Of a DNA stretch of 29,425 nucleotides, positions 1-7,400 are shown piece by piece (the first letter of the stretch is position 1; the number at the start of each line of letters is the position of its first letter). The stretch lies in contig JBDRMN010000059.1 of the NCBI GenBank assembly GCA_043812055.1, positions 1 through 29,425 of the forward strand. The letters are read 5' to 3'. The notes below the pieces were generated by a model. The model was not told the DNA's origin. It worked only from the letters and a program-made list of their open reading frames with translations, and did no database searches. Origin of the DNA: JBDRMN01 sp043812055 (GTDB lineage: Bacteria; Patescibacteriota; Gracilibacteria; JAHISY01). Made by a program: the position numbers and the translations under genes.

Positions 1-1
1 G

Positions 2-103
2 CTAGAGGCAGCTCTCGAAAAGAAACAGGCTAGGGACAAATTACTCAAGATCGTATTACCCAAACTCTCTGGTACACTATTACCGAAAACCATTACTGAG
101 TAA
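2..103 (+). CDS. 3' end of an unidentified CDS (partial)
   Basis: Only one plus-strand frame is open from the window edge; it runs 33 codons to a TAA at 101-103. The peptide is a Lys/Leu-rich amphipathic tail ending LLPKTITE, compatible with the C-terminus of a soluble protein. It is followed by 46 bp and the alr promoter. No domain is visible and the family cannot be named. It could also be a chance open frame of this length. Confidence 0.45.
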   Translation, partial: LEAALEKKQARDKLLKIVLPKLSGTLLPKTITE

Positions 104-134
104 ACATTAGTTCAGGGACTTCTTCGGATGAGAA

Positions 135-163
135 TAGACTATCAACTTCTTGCATGTTAAAAT
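135..163 (+). promoter_or_regulatory. Predicted alr promoter
   Basis: TAGACT at 135-140 (4/6 to TTGACA), a 17-bp spacer and an extended -10 (TG-T-TAAAAT, hexamer 158-163). The -10 ends 10 nt before the ATG at 174, so the transcript would have almost no leader. This position argues for the ATG at 174 over the in-frame TTG at 150, which lies upstream of the -10. Confidence 0.55.
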
Positions 164-173
164 CTCTGAACTT

Positions 174-1313
174 ATGCAGCAAGATAACCCTCTAATCTGG
201 GTCGAAATCTCGCAGTCCGCGTTACAGAAAAACATGCAGGTTTTTCGGGAACTCGTCGGGGCGAAAGTTCAGCTCGCGCCGATGGCGAAGGCGAATGCGT
301 ATGGGCACGGTTTGGTCGAGACAGGGAAGATTTTTCGGAAGGCCGGTGCCGATTATCTTTCAGTCAACGCTCTTTTTGAGGCGCGCAAGCTTCGTGAAGC
401 GGGGGACAAGGGGAAGATTTATATTTGTGGCTATACGGCTTTGGATGACCTGGAAGAAGCCGTTGAGCTTGGTTGTGAGCTGGTTATTTACAATCGGGAG
501 ACTTTGGAGAAGTTAGCCGAGATTGGTAGGCCAGCAAAGGTTCATCTGAAAGTTGAAACGGGGACGAACCGGCAGGGAGTGGGGGCAACCGAAGCGCCTG
601 AGTTTGCCGAGGCGGTTAAAAAAATTTCCAACATTAAGTTAGTCGGAGTGGCGATGCATTTTGCGAATATCGAAGACACGACTGACCACAGCTATGCGCG
701 GAAACAGCTGGCAGAATTCAATCTGATTTGCCGAAAACTGGAAGCGGCCGGCCACAAAGGTTTACTCCGCCACGCCGCAAACTCTGCGGCAACATTACTG
801 TGGAATGAGACGCACTTCGAGATTGCGCGGATTGGAATCGCGGCGTACGGGATGTGGCCGAGTGAGGAAACCTTCGTCTCACTCGCGACTGAACGCAAAG
901 AAAAGATCGTCCTGACTCCGGCGCTAACATGGAAGACGCGAATTGCTCAGCTCAAAACTATTCCGAAAGGTTCGAAGGTCGGCTACGGCTGTGCTTTCGA
1001 AGCGCAGCGGGAAACGCGTCTAGCGATTCTGCCAGTAGGGTATTACGACGGCTACGTCCGGGCGTATTCCGAAAAAGCCTCAGTCCTCGTTGGCGGTGTG
1101 CGTGCTCCGGTGATCGGGAGGATTTGCATGAATGTCACGATGGTGGACGTTACGGATATTCCGGAGCTGAAGCTTGAAGACGAAGTTATTTTGTTGGGAA
1201 AATCCGGTGAAGAAGAAATCACCGCGGAGGAGATGGGGGAATGGGGGGAGACGATTAATTATGAGGTGACGACGAGGATTCGAGAGAATATATTGAGAAA
1301 AGTGGTGGAGTGA
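174..1313 (+). CDS. alr: Alanine racemase
   Basis: PLP-dependent racemase that interconverts L- and D-alanine in the cytoplasm and supplies D-Ala for peptidoglycan. The N-terminal TIM barrel carries the PLP-lysine motif AKANAYGHG (Lys39 from the chosen start). The C-terminal domain carries VGYGCAF with the expected catalytic Tyr271, followed by LPVGYYDGY and GRICMNVTMVDV. Length is 379 aa, typical of the family. A TTG at 150 would add eight residues, but the predicted -10 box (158-163) lies inside that extension, so the ATG at 174 is preferred. No Shine-Dalgarno sequence is seen. It appears monocistronic, being followed by repeats and a tRNA on the other strand. Confidence 0.96.
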   Translation: MQQDNPLIWVEISQSALQKNMQVFRELVGAKVQLAPMAKANAYGHGLVETGKIFRKAGADYLSVNALFEARKLREAGDKGKIYICGYTALDDLEEAVELGCELVIYNRETLEKLAEIGRPAKVHLKVETGTNRQGVGATEAPEFAEAVKKISNIKLVGVAMHFANIEDTTDHSYARKQLAEFNLICRKLEAAGHKGLLRHAANSAATLLWNETHFEIARIGIAAYGMWPSEETFVSLATERKEKIVLTPALTWKTRIAQLKTIPKGSKVGYGCAFEAQRETRLAILPVGYYDGYVRAYSEKASVLVGGVRAPVIGRICMNVTMVDVTDIPELKLEDEVILLGKSGEEEITAEEMGEWGETINYEVTTRIRENILRKVVE

Positions 1314-1333
1314 TTTCGAAGTTTGAGCGCGAA

Positions 1334-1361
1334 GTTCCAAATTCCAAAATCCAAATACCAA
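1334..1361. repeat. Heptamer array, 4 units (ATTCCAA family)
   Basis: Four consecutive 7-mers ending in CCAA (GTTCCAA, ATTCCAA, AATCCAA, ATACCAA) just after the alr stop. The same motif family recurs at 16272 and 21971. Confidence 0.75.
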
Positions 1362-1374
1362 AAGACGTTCCGGT

Positions 1375-1397
1375 GGTTCGAAGTCGTACTTCGAACC
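1375..1397. repeat. Perfect 10-bp hairpin with 3-nt loop
   Basis: GGTTCGAAGT, loop CGT, then the exact reverse complement. It shares the outer GGTTC/GAACC with hairpins at 22560, 29146 and 29258 but has a different inner stem. There is no T tract, so a simple intrinsic terminator is unlikely. Confidence 0.8.
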
Positions 1398-1464
1398 AAA
1401 GTGCACTAACCGTTTTTCCTCTACGGGAGGATTCTCTGTCAACCACTCTCCCACGAATCAGAAC

Positions 1465-1484
1465 CTCCCCGCCGTGGCGGGGAG
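1465..1484. repeat. GC-rich 9-bp palindrome downstream of tRNA-Ser
   Basis: CTCCCCGCC and its complement separated by GT. It lies 12 bp past the CCA end of tRNA-Ser on the minus strand. It could help end or process that transcript, but no T tract follows. Confidence 0.6.
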
Positions 1485-1496
1485 AACCTGTTTCGT

Positions 1497-1589
1497 TGGC
1501 GGAGAGGGAGGGATTCGAACCCTCGCGGGGGCATACACCCCCCTACAGCTTTAGCAAAGCCGCCTCTTCAACCACTTGAGTACCTCTCC
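1497..1589 (-). tRNA. tRNA-Ser(GCT)
   Basis: Read on the minus strand, the acceptor stem GGAGAGG/CCTCTCC is perfect, the discriminator is G and CCA is encoded (1497-1499). The anticodon loop TTGCTAA is closed by a CGGCT/AGCTG stem and gives anticodon GCT (Ser, AGY codons). A long variable arm (GGGGG..CCCCC) and a normal T arm with GTTCGAATC confirm a class II serine tRNA. Length is 93 nt with CCA. Confidence 0.97.
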
Positions 1590-1710
1590 GTTTATGTTGA
1601 AGCTAAAGGATTTTGGCAAAAATTTGGCGATCCCGCAATCAGCTCACTTGAAGGCTGCTGGTAAGGATGAGAGAATGGCCCTTGTCTTAATTTTTTAACT
1701 CTTCCCAAAA

Positions 1711-2295
1711 ATGAATCAAACTATTCAGAACTTATCCAAGGCCTTCATCGGCGAAAGTCAGGCCCGGAACCGTTACACAATTTACGCAAAAATTGCGCAA
1801 AAGGAGGGTTTCGAGCAGATCGGAGCAATTTTCCTGGAGACCGCTGAGCAGGAGCGTGAACACGCCAAGTGGCTTTTTCGAATGATCAATGACCTCAAAA
1901 AAGAGAGTAAGGAAGATTTGTCAGAGATCAAAGTCGAGGCCGCAGCCCCGACAACTCTGGAGAATACTGCCGAAAATTTGAAAGCAGCAATTGCGGGAGA
2001 GAATTACGAATACACTTCGATGTATCCCGAGTTTGCCGAGACAGCAGAGCAGGAGGGTCATCCGGAAATTGCGATAAGACTGAAGTCAATTGCGAAAGCT
2101 GAAGCTCACCATGAGGAGCGTTACAAAAAGTTGCTTGCGATACTTGAGACTGAATCAGTTTTCCAGAAGAAAGAAGAAGTTGAATGGGTCTGCCGAAAAT
2201 GCGGCCACATCCACACCGGCAAAGAGCCTCCCAAAAAATGTCCTAGCTGTGGTCATCCAACAGCTTATTTTCAGAGGAAGTGTGAAGAGTATTAG
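1711..2295 (+). CDS. rbr: Rubrerythrin
   Basis: Non-haem iron peroxidase that reduces hydrogen peroxide in the cytoplasm, typical of anaerobes or microaerophiles. The ferritin-like four-helix domain (about 1-145) has the diiron ligand motifs: Glu15 in FIGESQARN, Glu48-x-x-His51, Glu97/Glu100 in GENYEYT and Glu131-x-x-His134. A C-terminal rubredoxin-like domain has CxxC pairs Cys161/164 and Cys177/180. Length 194 aa matches classic rubrerythrins. The ATG has no Shine-Dalgarno sequence in front of it. The gene stands alone between two tRNAs on the opposite strand. Its electron-donor partner is not in the window. Confidence 0.96.
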   Translation: MNQTIQNLSKAFIGESQARNRYTIYAKIAQKEGFEQIGAIFLETAEQEREHAKWLFRMINDLKKESKEDLSEIKVEAAAPTTLENTAENLKAAIAGENYEYTSMYPEFAETAEQEGHPEIAIRLKSIAKAEAHHEERYKKLLAILETESVFQKKEEVEWVCRKCGHIHTGKEPPKKCPSCGHPTAYFQRKCEEY

Positions 2296-2386
2296 CGAGT
2301 AAAGGCTGGCCTGCCATTCGTAGCTCGCTGTGGACCAACTTTTAATTTTGAGTCGATTGCCCTTCTTCGCCGAGGCTACGAAGGGC

Positions 2387-2412
2387 ATTCTTCGCTCTAG
2401 CGAGCGAAGAAT
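2387..2412. repeat. 11-bp hairpin abutting the tRNA-Ala 3' end
   Basis: Perfect ATTCTTCGCTC stem with a TAGC loop. Its last base overlaps the CCA end of tRNA-Ala on the minus strand. A second, looser TGCCCTTC/GAAGGGCA stem lies just beyond it (about 2358-2387). It may be a processing or termination structure for the tRNA, or a repeat inserted at the tRNA end. Confidence 0.65.
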
Positions 2413-2487
2413 GGTGGAGCTGACGGGAATCGAACCCGTGACCTCACGATTGCGAACCGTGCGCTCTACCAACTGAGCTACAGCCCC
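2412..2487 (-). tRNA. tRNA-Ala(CGC)
   Basis: 76 nt with encoded CCA. Acceptor stem GGGGCTG/CAGCTCC contains one G-T pair and the discriminator is A. D arm TAGCTCAGTTGGTAGAGC. Anticodon loop TTCGCAA closed by CACGG/TCGTG gives CGC (Ala, GCG). T loop GTTCGATTC. All canonical. Confidence 0.97.
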
Positions 2488-2600
2488 AAGGTGCGAGGAT
2501 TTTAATCTTGGCGTGAGGAAATTTCCATCTTTTTTCGGTAAGGGTAAACTCCCTTCTGCCTTTTGTGGTAAATAAAAATCCTCCCTAACATTTTATCTGC

Positions 2601-3032
2601 ATGAACTACCAAAAATTCGATAACACTTACGTAATCAGAATTGATAAAGGTGAAGAGCTGGTCGGGACACTCAAGGAATTCTGTACGAAGGAAAAAATTC
2701 AATTAGCCACACTTACAGGCGTCGGGGCGGTGGACCAAATAAAAGTTGGCTTTTTCGACACCGAAAAAAAAGAATACCATTCGCAAGAATTCAAGGGCGG
2801 ATTCGAAGTCAGTTCACTCTGTGGCAATGTTAGCTCGATGGATGGAGAAAGCTATCTACATCTGCATGTTAATTTTTGCGGTCAGGATAATCGTACTTAC
2901 GGTGGTCATCTCGATTCCGCGCTAGTGGGTGCTACTTTTGAGGCAACTCTTATCTCGATTGAGGGGAGTGTGGATAGGAAATTCAACGAAGCAATCGGGC
3001 TCAATCTGCTTAAATTCGATGGAGATAGCTAG
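2601..3032 (+). CDS. PPC (DUF296) domain protein
   Basis: A single PPC/DUF296 domain fills the 143 aa. In plants the domain belongs to AT-hook DNA-binding proteins; bacterial stand-alone versions are small oligomeric proteins of uncertain role. Visible hallmarks are ATLTGVGAVDQIKVGFFD (about 36-53), the paired histidines HLHV (His87, His89) and GGHL (His103), which commonly form a metal-like site, and a C-terminal glycine-rich strand. The ATG at 2601 begins the first predicted strand. It has no Shine-Dalgarno sequence and no obvious operon partner. The family call is firm; the function is unknown. Confidence 0.85.
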   Translation: MNYQKFDNTYVIRIDKGEELVGTLKEFCTKEKIQLATLTGVGAVDQIKVGFFDTEKKEYHSQEFKGGFEVSSLCGNVSSMDGESYLHLHVNFCGQDNRTYGGHLDSALVGATFEATLISIEGSVDRKFNEAIGLNLLKFDGDS

Positions 3033-3089
3033 GCGGCTCCTTCGGGGCTGCGTTCGTACAAAGAAAAATCAGTATTTTCGGGTATGAGG

Positions 3090-3095
3090 TATAAT
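3090..3095 (+). promoter_or_regulatory. Predicted -10 box for the SemiSWEET-like gene
   Basis: Perfect TATAAT 22 nt before the ATG at 3118, predicting a leader of about 15 nt. No convincing -35. Confidence 0.45.
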
Positions 3096-3117
3096 GGCGG
3101 TCAAATAAATTCCTGCC

Positions 3118-3453
3118 ATGCTTACCCATGCACTCTACCATCTCCACCGCCAACGGCGAATGGTCAAAGTCCGCAAACCGCTTTTTCCTCCCAAGTGGAT
3201 CCGCTTTCTCGACAAGGTTGCCATGGGAGTGGCAATCATCGGCCCGCTCTCGGCGGTTCCCCAGGCTTACAAGATCTGGGTTTATCAAAATGCGACAGGG
3301 GTCGCCCTTTCCTCTTGGTCGATCTTCTTTTTCTGCAACATCCTGATGCTGATTTACGGAATTGCGCATCGGGAAAGGGTCATGATCACGATGTACATTC
3401 TTTGGATGATGATGAATGGTTCGATTGCGCTGGGGACTTTTCTTTACGGTTAA
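3118..3453 (+). CDS. SemiSWEET/PQ-loop-type small membrane protein
   Basis: Small three-helix membrane protein (111 aa). After a basic N-terminus (RQRR, KVRK), the predicted helices are about 33-52, 64-83 and 88-109. The first helix ends in the PQ motif (SAVPQAYKIW, Pro48-Gln49), followed by the NATGVALSSWSI segment typical of SemiSWEET/PQ-loop proteins. Members dimerise to form sugar or small-solute transporters; the substrate here cannot be read from sequence. An internal ATG at residue 15 is an alternative start and would give a more typical length of 97 aa. Its TATAAT box supports either start. Confidence 0.75.
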   Translation: MLTHALYHLHRQRRMVKVRKPLFPPKWIRFLDKVAMGVAIIGPLSAVPQAYKIWVYQNATGVALSSWSIFFFCNILMLIYGIAHRERVMITMYILWMMMNGSIALGTFLYG

Positions 3454-3505
3454 GTTACTTTTTCGAAATTCTCACGTAGTATTTAGCGGAATTCCAATTT
3501 TCTAA

Positions 3506-4063
3506 ATGGGCTTAACCGAGAGTGAGATTATCTCGCGGGTTCAGAGCGGTGAAACTGAAATTTTCAGTGAGCTTTATGAAGCCTATGTGCGGAAGATTTA
3601 CGCTTTTATTTTTTACAAAACTCATCATCGCGAAAGTGCCGAAGATCTAAGCTCCCAAACTTTTCTCAAAGCTTTGAATAAAATTAATTCATTCGATCAG
3701 GAGAAAGGAACTTTCCAAGCCTGGTTGTACCAGATTGCGCGCAATGGCGTGACCGATCACTATCGCTCGTTGAAAATCAGCTCAAACATTGAAGACGTCT
3801 GGGATTTATCTTCGGGAGATGACGTTGCTCGCGATGCTTCTGTCCGTGATCAACTCGCTGAAGTGCAAGGAGCGCTTCAAAGGTTCTCACCCGCGCAGCG
3901 GGAAATCGTGATTCTGCGGGTCTGGGAGGGATTGCACTATGCTGAGATTGCTGAAATTGTTGGAAAATCGGAGGCGGCCTGTAAAATGGATTTCTCACGA
4001 ACAATTAAGAATCTAAAAAAGGAAATTATTCTCACACTTCTTTTACTTCCTCTGACTTTCTAG
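3506..4063 (+). CDS. ECF-family RNA polymerase sigma factor
   Basis: Region sigma-2 spans about residues 20-88 (FSELYEAYVRKIYAF, DLSSQTFLKAL, GTFQAWLYQIARN), and sigma-4 about 117-172 (RFSPAQREIVILRVWEGLHYAEIAEIVGKSEAACK, a classic helix-turn-helix). Length 185 aa fits group IV (ECF) sigma factors; there are no sigma-1 or sigma-3 domains. The C-terminus ends in a short hydrophobic stretch (LTLLLLPLTF), which is unusual. A membrane protein with a cytosolic N-terminus follows after two short tandem arrays and may be the cognate regulator (inference). The regulon is unknown. Confidence 0.93.
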   Translation: MGLTESEIISRVQSGETEIFSELYEAYVRKIYAFIFYKTHHRESAEDLSSQTFLKALNKINSFDQEKGTFQAWLYQIARNGVTDHYRSLKISSNIEDVWDLSSGDDVARDASVRDQLAEVQGALQRFSPAQREIVILRVWEGLHYAEIAEIVGKSEAACKMDFSRTIKNLKKEIILTLLLLPLTF

Positions 4064-4084
4064 CTGTACTTTATATCATGGAAC

Positions 4085-4112
4085 ACATAACACATAACAC
4101 GTAACACGTAAC
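4085..4112. repeat. Heptamer array, 4 units (ACRTAAC)
   Basis: Two ACATAAC units followed by two ACGTAAC units, head to tail, in the gap between the sigma factor and the following membrane protein. Confidence 0.8.
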
Positions 4113-4126
4113 ATGGAACCTTAAAT

Positions 4127-4198
4127 CTACTAACTTACCAACCTACCAACCTACTAACCTACTAACCTACTAACTTACTAACCTACTAACTTACTAAC
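4127..4198. repeat. Octamer array, 9 units (YTACYAAC)
   Basis: Nine uninterrupted 8-mers with consensus YTACYAAC, five of them exactly CTACTAAC. The array ends 8 bp before the ATG of the next CDS, so it forms that gene's whole 5' region. Copy number may vary between strains and affect expression (inference). Confidence 0.9.
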
Positions 4199-4206
4199 CT
4201 AGTCTC

Positions 4207-5772
4207 ATGAGTACGGAAAAGCTTGTCACCGAAATCGTGAATGATCTGATCGCCGTTGATTCCGAATTTGCGGGGATGGGAGAGGATTTGCAGAAACTTG
4301 TGAAAAAACTGATTGAGGCGCGTCCGGATGCGATTCTGGATGAAAATTTCAAAAAACAGTTACGCAGTGAACTGAGGATCAAGGCCCAAGAGCTAAAAGG
4401 TGAAACAACGGAAGACTCAGAGTCTTCGCCAGAACAAATTTCTAACCTCTTTAAAATGCAAAAACTCATCTACAGTCTCGCGGGTGCTGCTCTCGCAGTC
4501 ATAGTTTTCTTCAGCTATCAGCAGTATGGTAGTGAAATCTTTTTAATGAAAGGTCTTGATTTCGAGACTGGGATTGAAAAAGTGGAGTCACAAGCCTTCG
4601 GTTCGCTCGCGCAAGATGTTCCGGCGGAAGCTGCCTTCGGAAGAGGCGGTGGTGGCGGTGGCGGAGGCGGAGCTCCCGAGATGATGGACATGAGCATGCC
4701 TGCTCCGGAGTACACGGTAGATAAATTTATTTACAAAGGTGATATTTCGTTACCGGTTGGCGGTATCAATGTTCTCAGGCGCGTGAAAGATGCGGTTTCT
4801 ACGGGCAATCTGGTGCGCTCACTGACGAAGCTTGATTTCGATCTTGCCGACCTCGGCGTATTCCAAGAGGCGAAACTTCAGAACTTCAATATTGTCGAGG
4901 ATAAGGATTTTGGCTATATGGCTTCCGTAGATCTCAGGGAGAGCAATATTTCCCTCAGCCAAAATTATCAGCGCTGGCCCGATCCCTACCGTGACTGCAG
5001 CTACGAATCCGAGCCGGACTGTTACGACAGCCTGCGTTTAGGAGAATCCGACATGCTAACCGATTCTGAAGTTCTGCGCGTAGCAGCCGAATTCGTGAAT
5101 CAATTTGGGATCAATCTCGCGAATTATGGAGAACCGAAAATTGCTTACAGCTGGAAAGAAGAGCTGGCCAGGATGGAGGCCGAGGAAGACTTTTATTTCC
5201 CCGAGTCGGTTTCAGTGACCTATCCGCTGCTGATCGAGGGAATGCCTGTTTATAACCAGGGCGGAGGAGAAGAAGGTCTCAACGTGACTGTGGACCAGCG
5301 CAACAAAAAGGTTAGCGGAATCTGGGGACTGAATACTCAGCTCTACCAATCTTCGGAGTATGAAGCGGTGAGCGATGAAGCTTTATTCCGGAGATTTCTC
5401 GAGAAAGGCGGGCTGTGGGGCTGGATTCCCCCGGAAGATGCGGAAGTCAAGATCAATGAAATTATACTGGGAGAACCGGAAGAGGTGCTCATGAAGCACT
5501 GGAAGTACGAAGACGGTGAAAACGAAGAGCTGATCATTCCCGCGTTGCGCTTCCCGGTACTCGAGACAGCCGAAGATCGTTACTTCTACCAAGAAGCGGT
5601 CGTAATTCCGCTGGCTGCCGAGATTCTCGTTGAACGCGAAGCAGAGCCGCCCTTTATCGGTATTCCGGAACCAATGCCTTTAGAAACTGAAGTGCCTGAG
5701 GAAGAGCTTCCTGTTCCTGAGGCTGAGGCGGCGGCGGAACTAAATGAGGAAGTTGAAGATGAAACCGAGTAG
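4207..5772 (+). CDS. Single-pass membrane protein, putative ECF anti-sigma/sensor
   Basis: Not a recognised family. The 521 aa divide into a helical, charged cytosolic N-terminus (1-86), one membrane helix (about 87-104, LIYSLAGAALAVIVFFSY), a run of nine glycines (147-155), a large extracytoplasmic region (about 170-475) rich in Tyr and acidic residues, and an acidic Pro/Glu tail (about 480-521). Architecture and position after an ECF sigma gene resemble anti-sigma factors, but no HxxxCxxC zinc motif is present, so the role is inference. Two residues pairs suggest a disulfide-capable CSYESEPDC loop in the outer domain. Its last 33 bp overlap the convergent permease gene. Confidence 0.8.
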   Translation: MSTEKLVTEIVNDLIAVDSEFAGMGEDLQKLVKKLIEARPDAILDENFKKQLRSELRIKAQELKGETTEDSESSPEQISNLFKMQKLIYSLAGAALAVIVFFSYQQYGSEIFLMKGLDFETGIEKVESQAFGSLAQDVPAEAAFGRGGGGGGGGGAPEMMDMSMPAPEYTVDKFIYKGDISLPVGGINVLRRVKDAVSTGNLVRSLTKLDFDLADLGVFQEAKLQNFNIVEDKDFGYMASVDLRESNISLSQNYQRWPDPYRDCSYESEPDCYDSLRLGESDMLTDSEVLRVAAEFVNQFGINLANYGEPKIAYSWKEELARMEAEEDFYFPESVSVTYPLLIEGMPVYNQGGGEEGLNVTVDQRNKKVSGIWGLNTQLYQSSEYEAVSDEALFRRFLEKGGLWGWIPPEDAEVKINEIILGEPEEVLMKHWKYEDGENEELIIPALRFPVLETAEDRYFYQEAVVIPLAAEILVEREAEPPFIGIPEPMPLETEVPEEELPVPEAEAAAELNEEVEDETE

Positions 5773-6690
5773 GACGATTCCGACCGCGACCACACCGAAA
5801 AAAGTTACTAGCGTCTTCCCGGAAAGCACTCGTTTGAGTATGATGGCTTCGGGTGCGGAGAGTCCGGCAGCGCTCATCATGAGGGCGAGCGCGGTGCCGA
5901 GCTGCAAACCTTTTTCGGTGAGTGCGAAGATGACGGGAACGATAGAAGCGGAGCGAGCATAGATCGGCACACCCAAAGCAACTGCAGCAGGTACACCCCA
6001 GATTCCCGAGCTTTCACCCAAAACTTTGAGGAAAAATTCCGCGGGAACAAATCCGTGGATTCCTGCCCCGACGGCCACTCCGATCAAGATAATCCACCAC
6101 ATCGTGCGGAAAATCTTGAACCCACGCAGGACGGAATATTTCACCCGTTCTCGGAAAACTGTCGGCAGATCGCCCTGTGTGCCGAAAATATTCTCGCCTT
6201 TGCCAGAAATTTTAATAGCCTTGTTTCCAAGAATTTTTTCAATTATCAACCCAGCGGCGACTCCGAGGATGATCCCACTCACTGCGTAAATTCCCGCGAT
6301 TTTCCAGCCAAAGGTACTGCCCATGATTACGAAGACCACCTCATTCACCAGAGGAGAAGTCGCCAGGAAGGCGAACGCGACACCAGTAGGCGCTTTCGCC
6401 TCGAGGAAGCCGAGGAAGAGGGGGATACTGGAGCAGCTACAAAATGGGGTGATTGAGCCGAGGAAAGCAGCGCAGAGATGAGAAATTCCGAAGCGGGCTT
6501 TGTGAAACCAGGCCTGCAGCTTTTCGGTTGGTAGCAGGGTGCGGATGAAAGAAATCACCGTAATCACCGCAATCATGAGGGTGAAGATCTTTAACGTATC
6601 GGCGATGAAAAAGATTAGGCTTTCGCTTAATTTGCCGACTTCGAGACCGAGGAGATTGAAGACGAGAAAATTGGCGATATTGCTAAACAT
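5740..6690 (-). CDS. DUF318/ArsP-type permease
   Basis: Polytopic inner-membrane protein of 316 aa with about eight hydrophobic segments. The motif TPFCSCSSIPLF (81-92) followed by TSPLVNE (111-117) is the signature of the ArsP_1/DUF318 (YraQ-like) permease family, whose members include exporters of organoarsenicals. A hydrophilic loop lies at about 155-180. The substrate here is unknown and no ars regulator or arsenate reductase is nearby. The gene ends tail to tail inside the preceding plus-strand CDS (33-bp overlap). Upstream lies a pair of inverted heptamer arrays. Confidence 0.88.
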   Translation of the reverse strand: MFSNIANFLVFNLLGLEVGKLSESLIFFIADTLKIFTLMIAVITVISFIRTLLPTEKLQAWFHKARFGISHLCAAFLGSITPFCSCSSIPLFLGFLEAKAPTGVAFAFLATSPLVNEVVFVIMGSTFGWKIAGIYAVSGIILGVAAGLIIEKILGNKAIKISGKGENIFGTQGDLPTVFRERVKYSVLRGFKIFRTMWWIILIGVAVGAGIHGFVPAEFFLKVLGESSGIWGVPAAVALGVPIYARSASIVPVIFALTEKGLQLGTALALMMSAAGLSAPEAIILKRVLSGKTLVTFFGVVAVGIVLLGFIFNFLI

Positions 6691-6699
6691 AGGATTATT

Positions 6700-6727
6700 A
6701 GTTGCGAGTTGCCAGTTACCGGTTGCC
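6700..6727. repeat. Heptamer array, 4 units (AGTTGCC family)
   Basis: AGTTGCG, AGTTGCC, AGTTACC, GGTTGCC, followed by AGAAGC. The same motif plus AGAAGC ending occurs inside a coding sequence at 21197-21230. The array at 6758 is its inverted partner. Confidence 0.85.
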
Positions 6728-6757
6728 AGAAGCTAGAATCCAAAACTCAAGTCTGAT

Positions 6758-6785
6758 AACTGGGAACTCGCAACTGGTAACTTCT
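6758..6785. repeat. Heptamer array, 4 units (AACTSGY), inverted to 6700
   Basis: AACTGGG, AACTCGC, AACTGGT, AACTTCT. These are the reverse-complement register of the 6700 array, so the 86-bp segment can fold into an imperfect hairpin. The last unit runs into the stop codon of def. Confidence 0.8.
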
Positions 6786-7263
6786 AAACCTTTTCTTTCC
6801 GAATTTTTCCAACCGCTTTATCGAGGAAGAGAATTCCGTCTAGATGATCAATCTCGTGTTGCGTTGCGCGCGCGTTCAGGCCGTCAAGCTCCAGTACTCT
6901 TTGCTGGCCTTTTTCATCTTGGAACTTCACAGTTACAGTTTGGAAGCGCTCCACGTTTCCGTACTCGCCGGGAAGTGATAAACAGCCTTCTTCAGCTACC
7001 ACCGTCTTGATACTCGCATCCACGATTTCCGGATTTACAAGTACGATTGACCGGGCTGTCTTTGAATCAGTTTGAAAGTTCAATACGGCTGCCCGTTCGT
7101 TCACGCCCACCTGCGGAGCAGCCAAACCCACCCCATCTTTTTTTAGCGTTGTTTCCGTGAGATCTTTCAAAAACTTCGCCAGCTTTTTATCGAATTTAGA
7201 AACCCTCTTCGATTTTTTGCGGAGAATCGGATTGTCGAGACCGGTCTGGATATTAAGTAACAA
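6784..7263 (-). CDS. def: Peptide deformylase
   Basis: Metalloenzyme that removes the formyl group from nascent N-terminal methionine. All three family motifs are present: GVGLAAPQVG (44-53), EEGCLSLPG (91-99, metal ligand Cys94) and QHEIDHLDG (135-143, metal ligands His136 and His140, catalytic Glu137). Length 159 aa is normal. The start is a TTG: a TAAAAT box lies exactly 7 nt before it, the same spacing seen at other genes here, and family alignment (NPILRKKSK near residue 11) leaves no room for a much later start. It is followed at its 3' end by inverted heptamer arrays. Confidence 0.95.
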   Translation of the reverse strand: MLLNIQTGLDNPILRKKSKRVSKFDKKLAKFLKDLTETTLKKDGVGLAAPQVGVNERAAVLNFQTDSKTARSIVLVNPEIVDASIKTVVAEEGCLSLPGEYGNVERFQTVTVKFQDEKGQQRVLELDGLNARATQHEIDHLDGILFLDKAVGKIRKEKV

Positions 7264-7269
7264 GAAAAA

Positions 7270-7297
7270 AATTTTAAATTTTAAGTTTCAAATTTTA
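7270..7297. repeat. Heptamer array, 4 units (AATTTTA), carrying the def -10 box
   Basis: AATTTTA, AATTTTA, AGTTTCA, AATTTTA. Read on the minus strand the unit contains TAAAAT; the copy at 7271-7276 is 7 nt from the TTG start of def. A similar array lies at 17756. Confidence 0.75.
7271..7276 (-). promoter_or_regulatory. Predicted -10 box for def
   Basis: TAAAAT on the minus strand, 7 nt from the TTG start, predicting a leaderless transcript. Similar hexamers are repeated in the array upstream, so the exact box is uncertain. Confidence 0.5.
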
Positions 7298-7400
7298 AGA
7301 CAAGATCGAATATCTTAATGTTTAAATTTTAAAACATTCAGTCATTTAAAATTGTTTTAAAACTTAAAATTAGAAATTTAAAATTACCCAAAGTCTAATT

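Noticed and set aside
150..173. TTG start eight codons before the alr ATG
   Set aside because: A good extended -10 box lies at 155-163, inside the extension, so that part would not be transcribed from it.
2155..2472. Minus-strand frame of about 105 codons across tRNA-Ala and the rubrerythrin 3' end
   Set aside because: It reads through the tRNA gene and a palindrome and is antisense to rubrerythrin.
4085..4198. CRISPR-like array
   Set aside because: Units are 7-8 nt, contiguous and without unique spacers; no cas genes are in the window.
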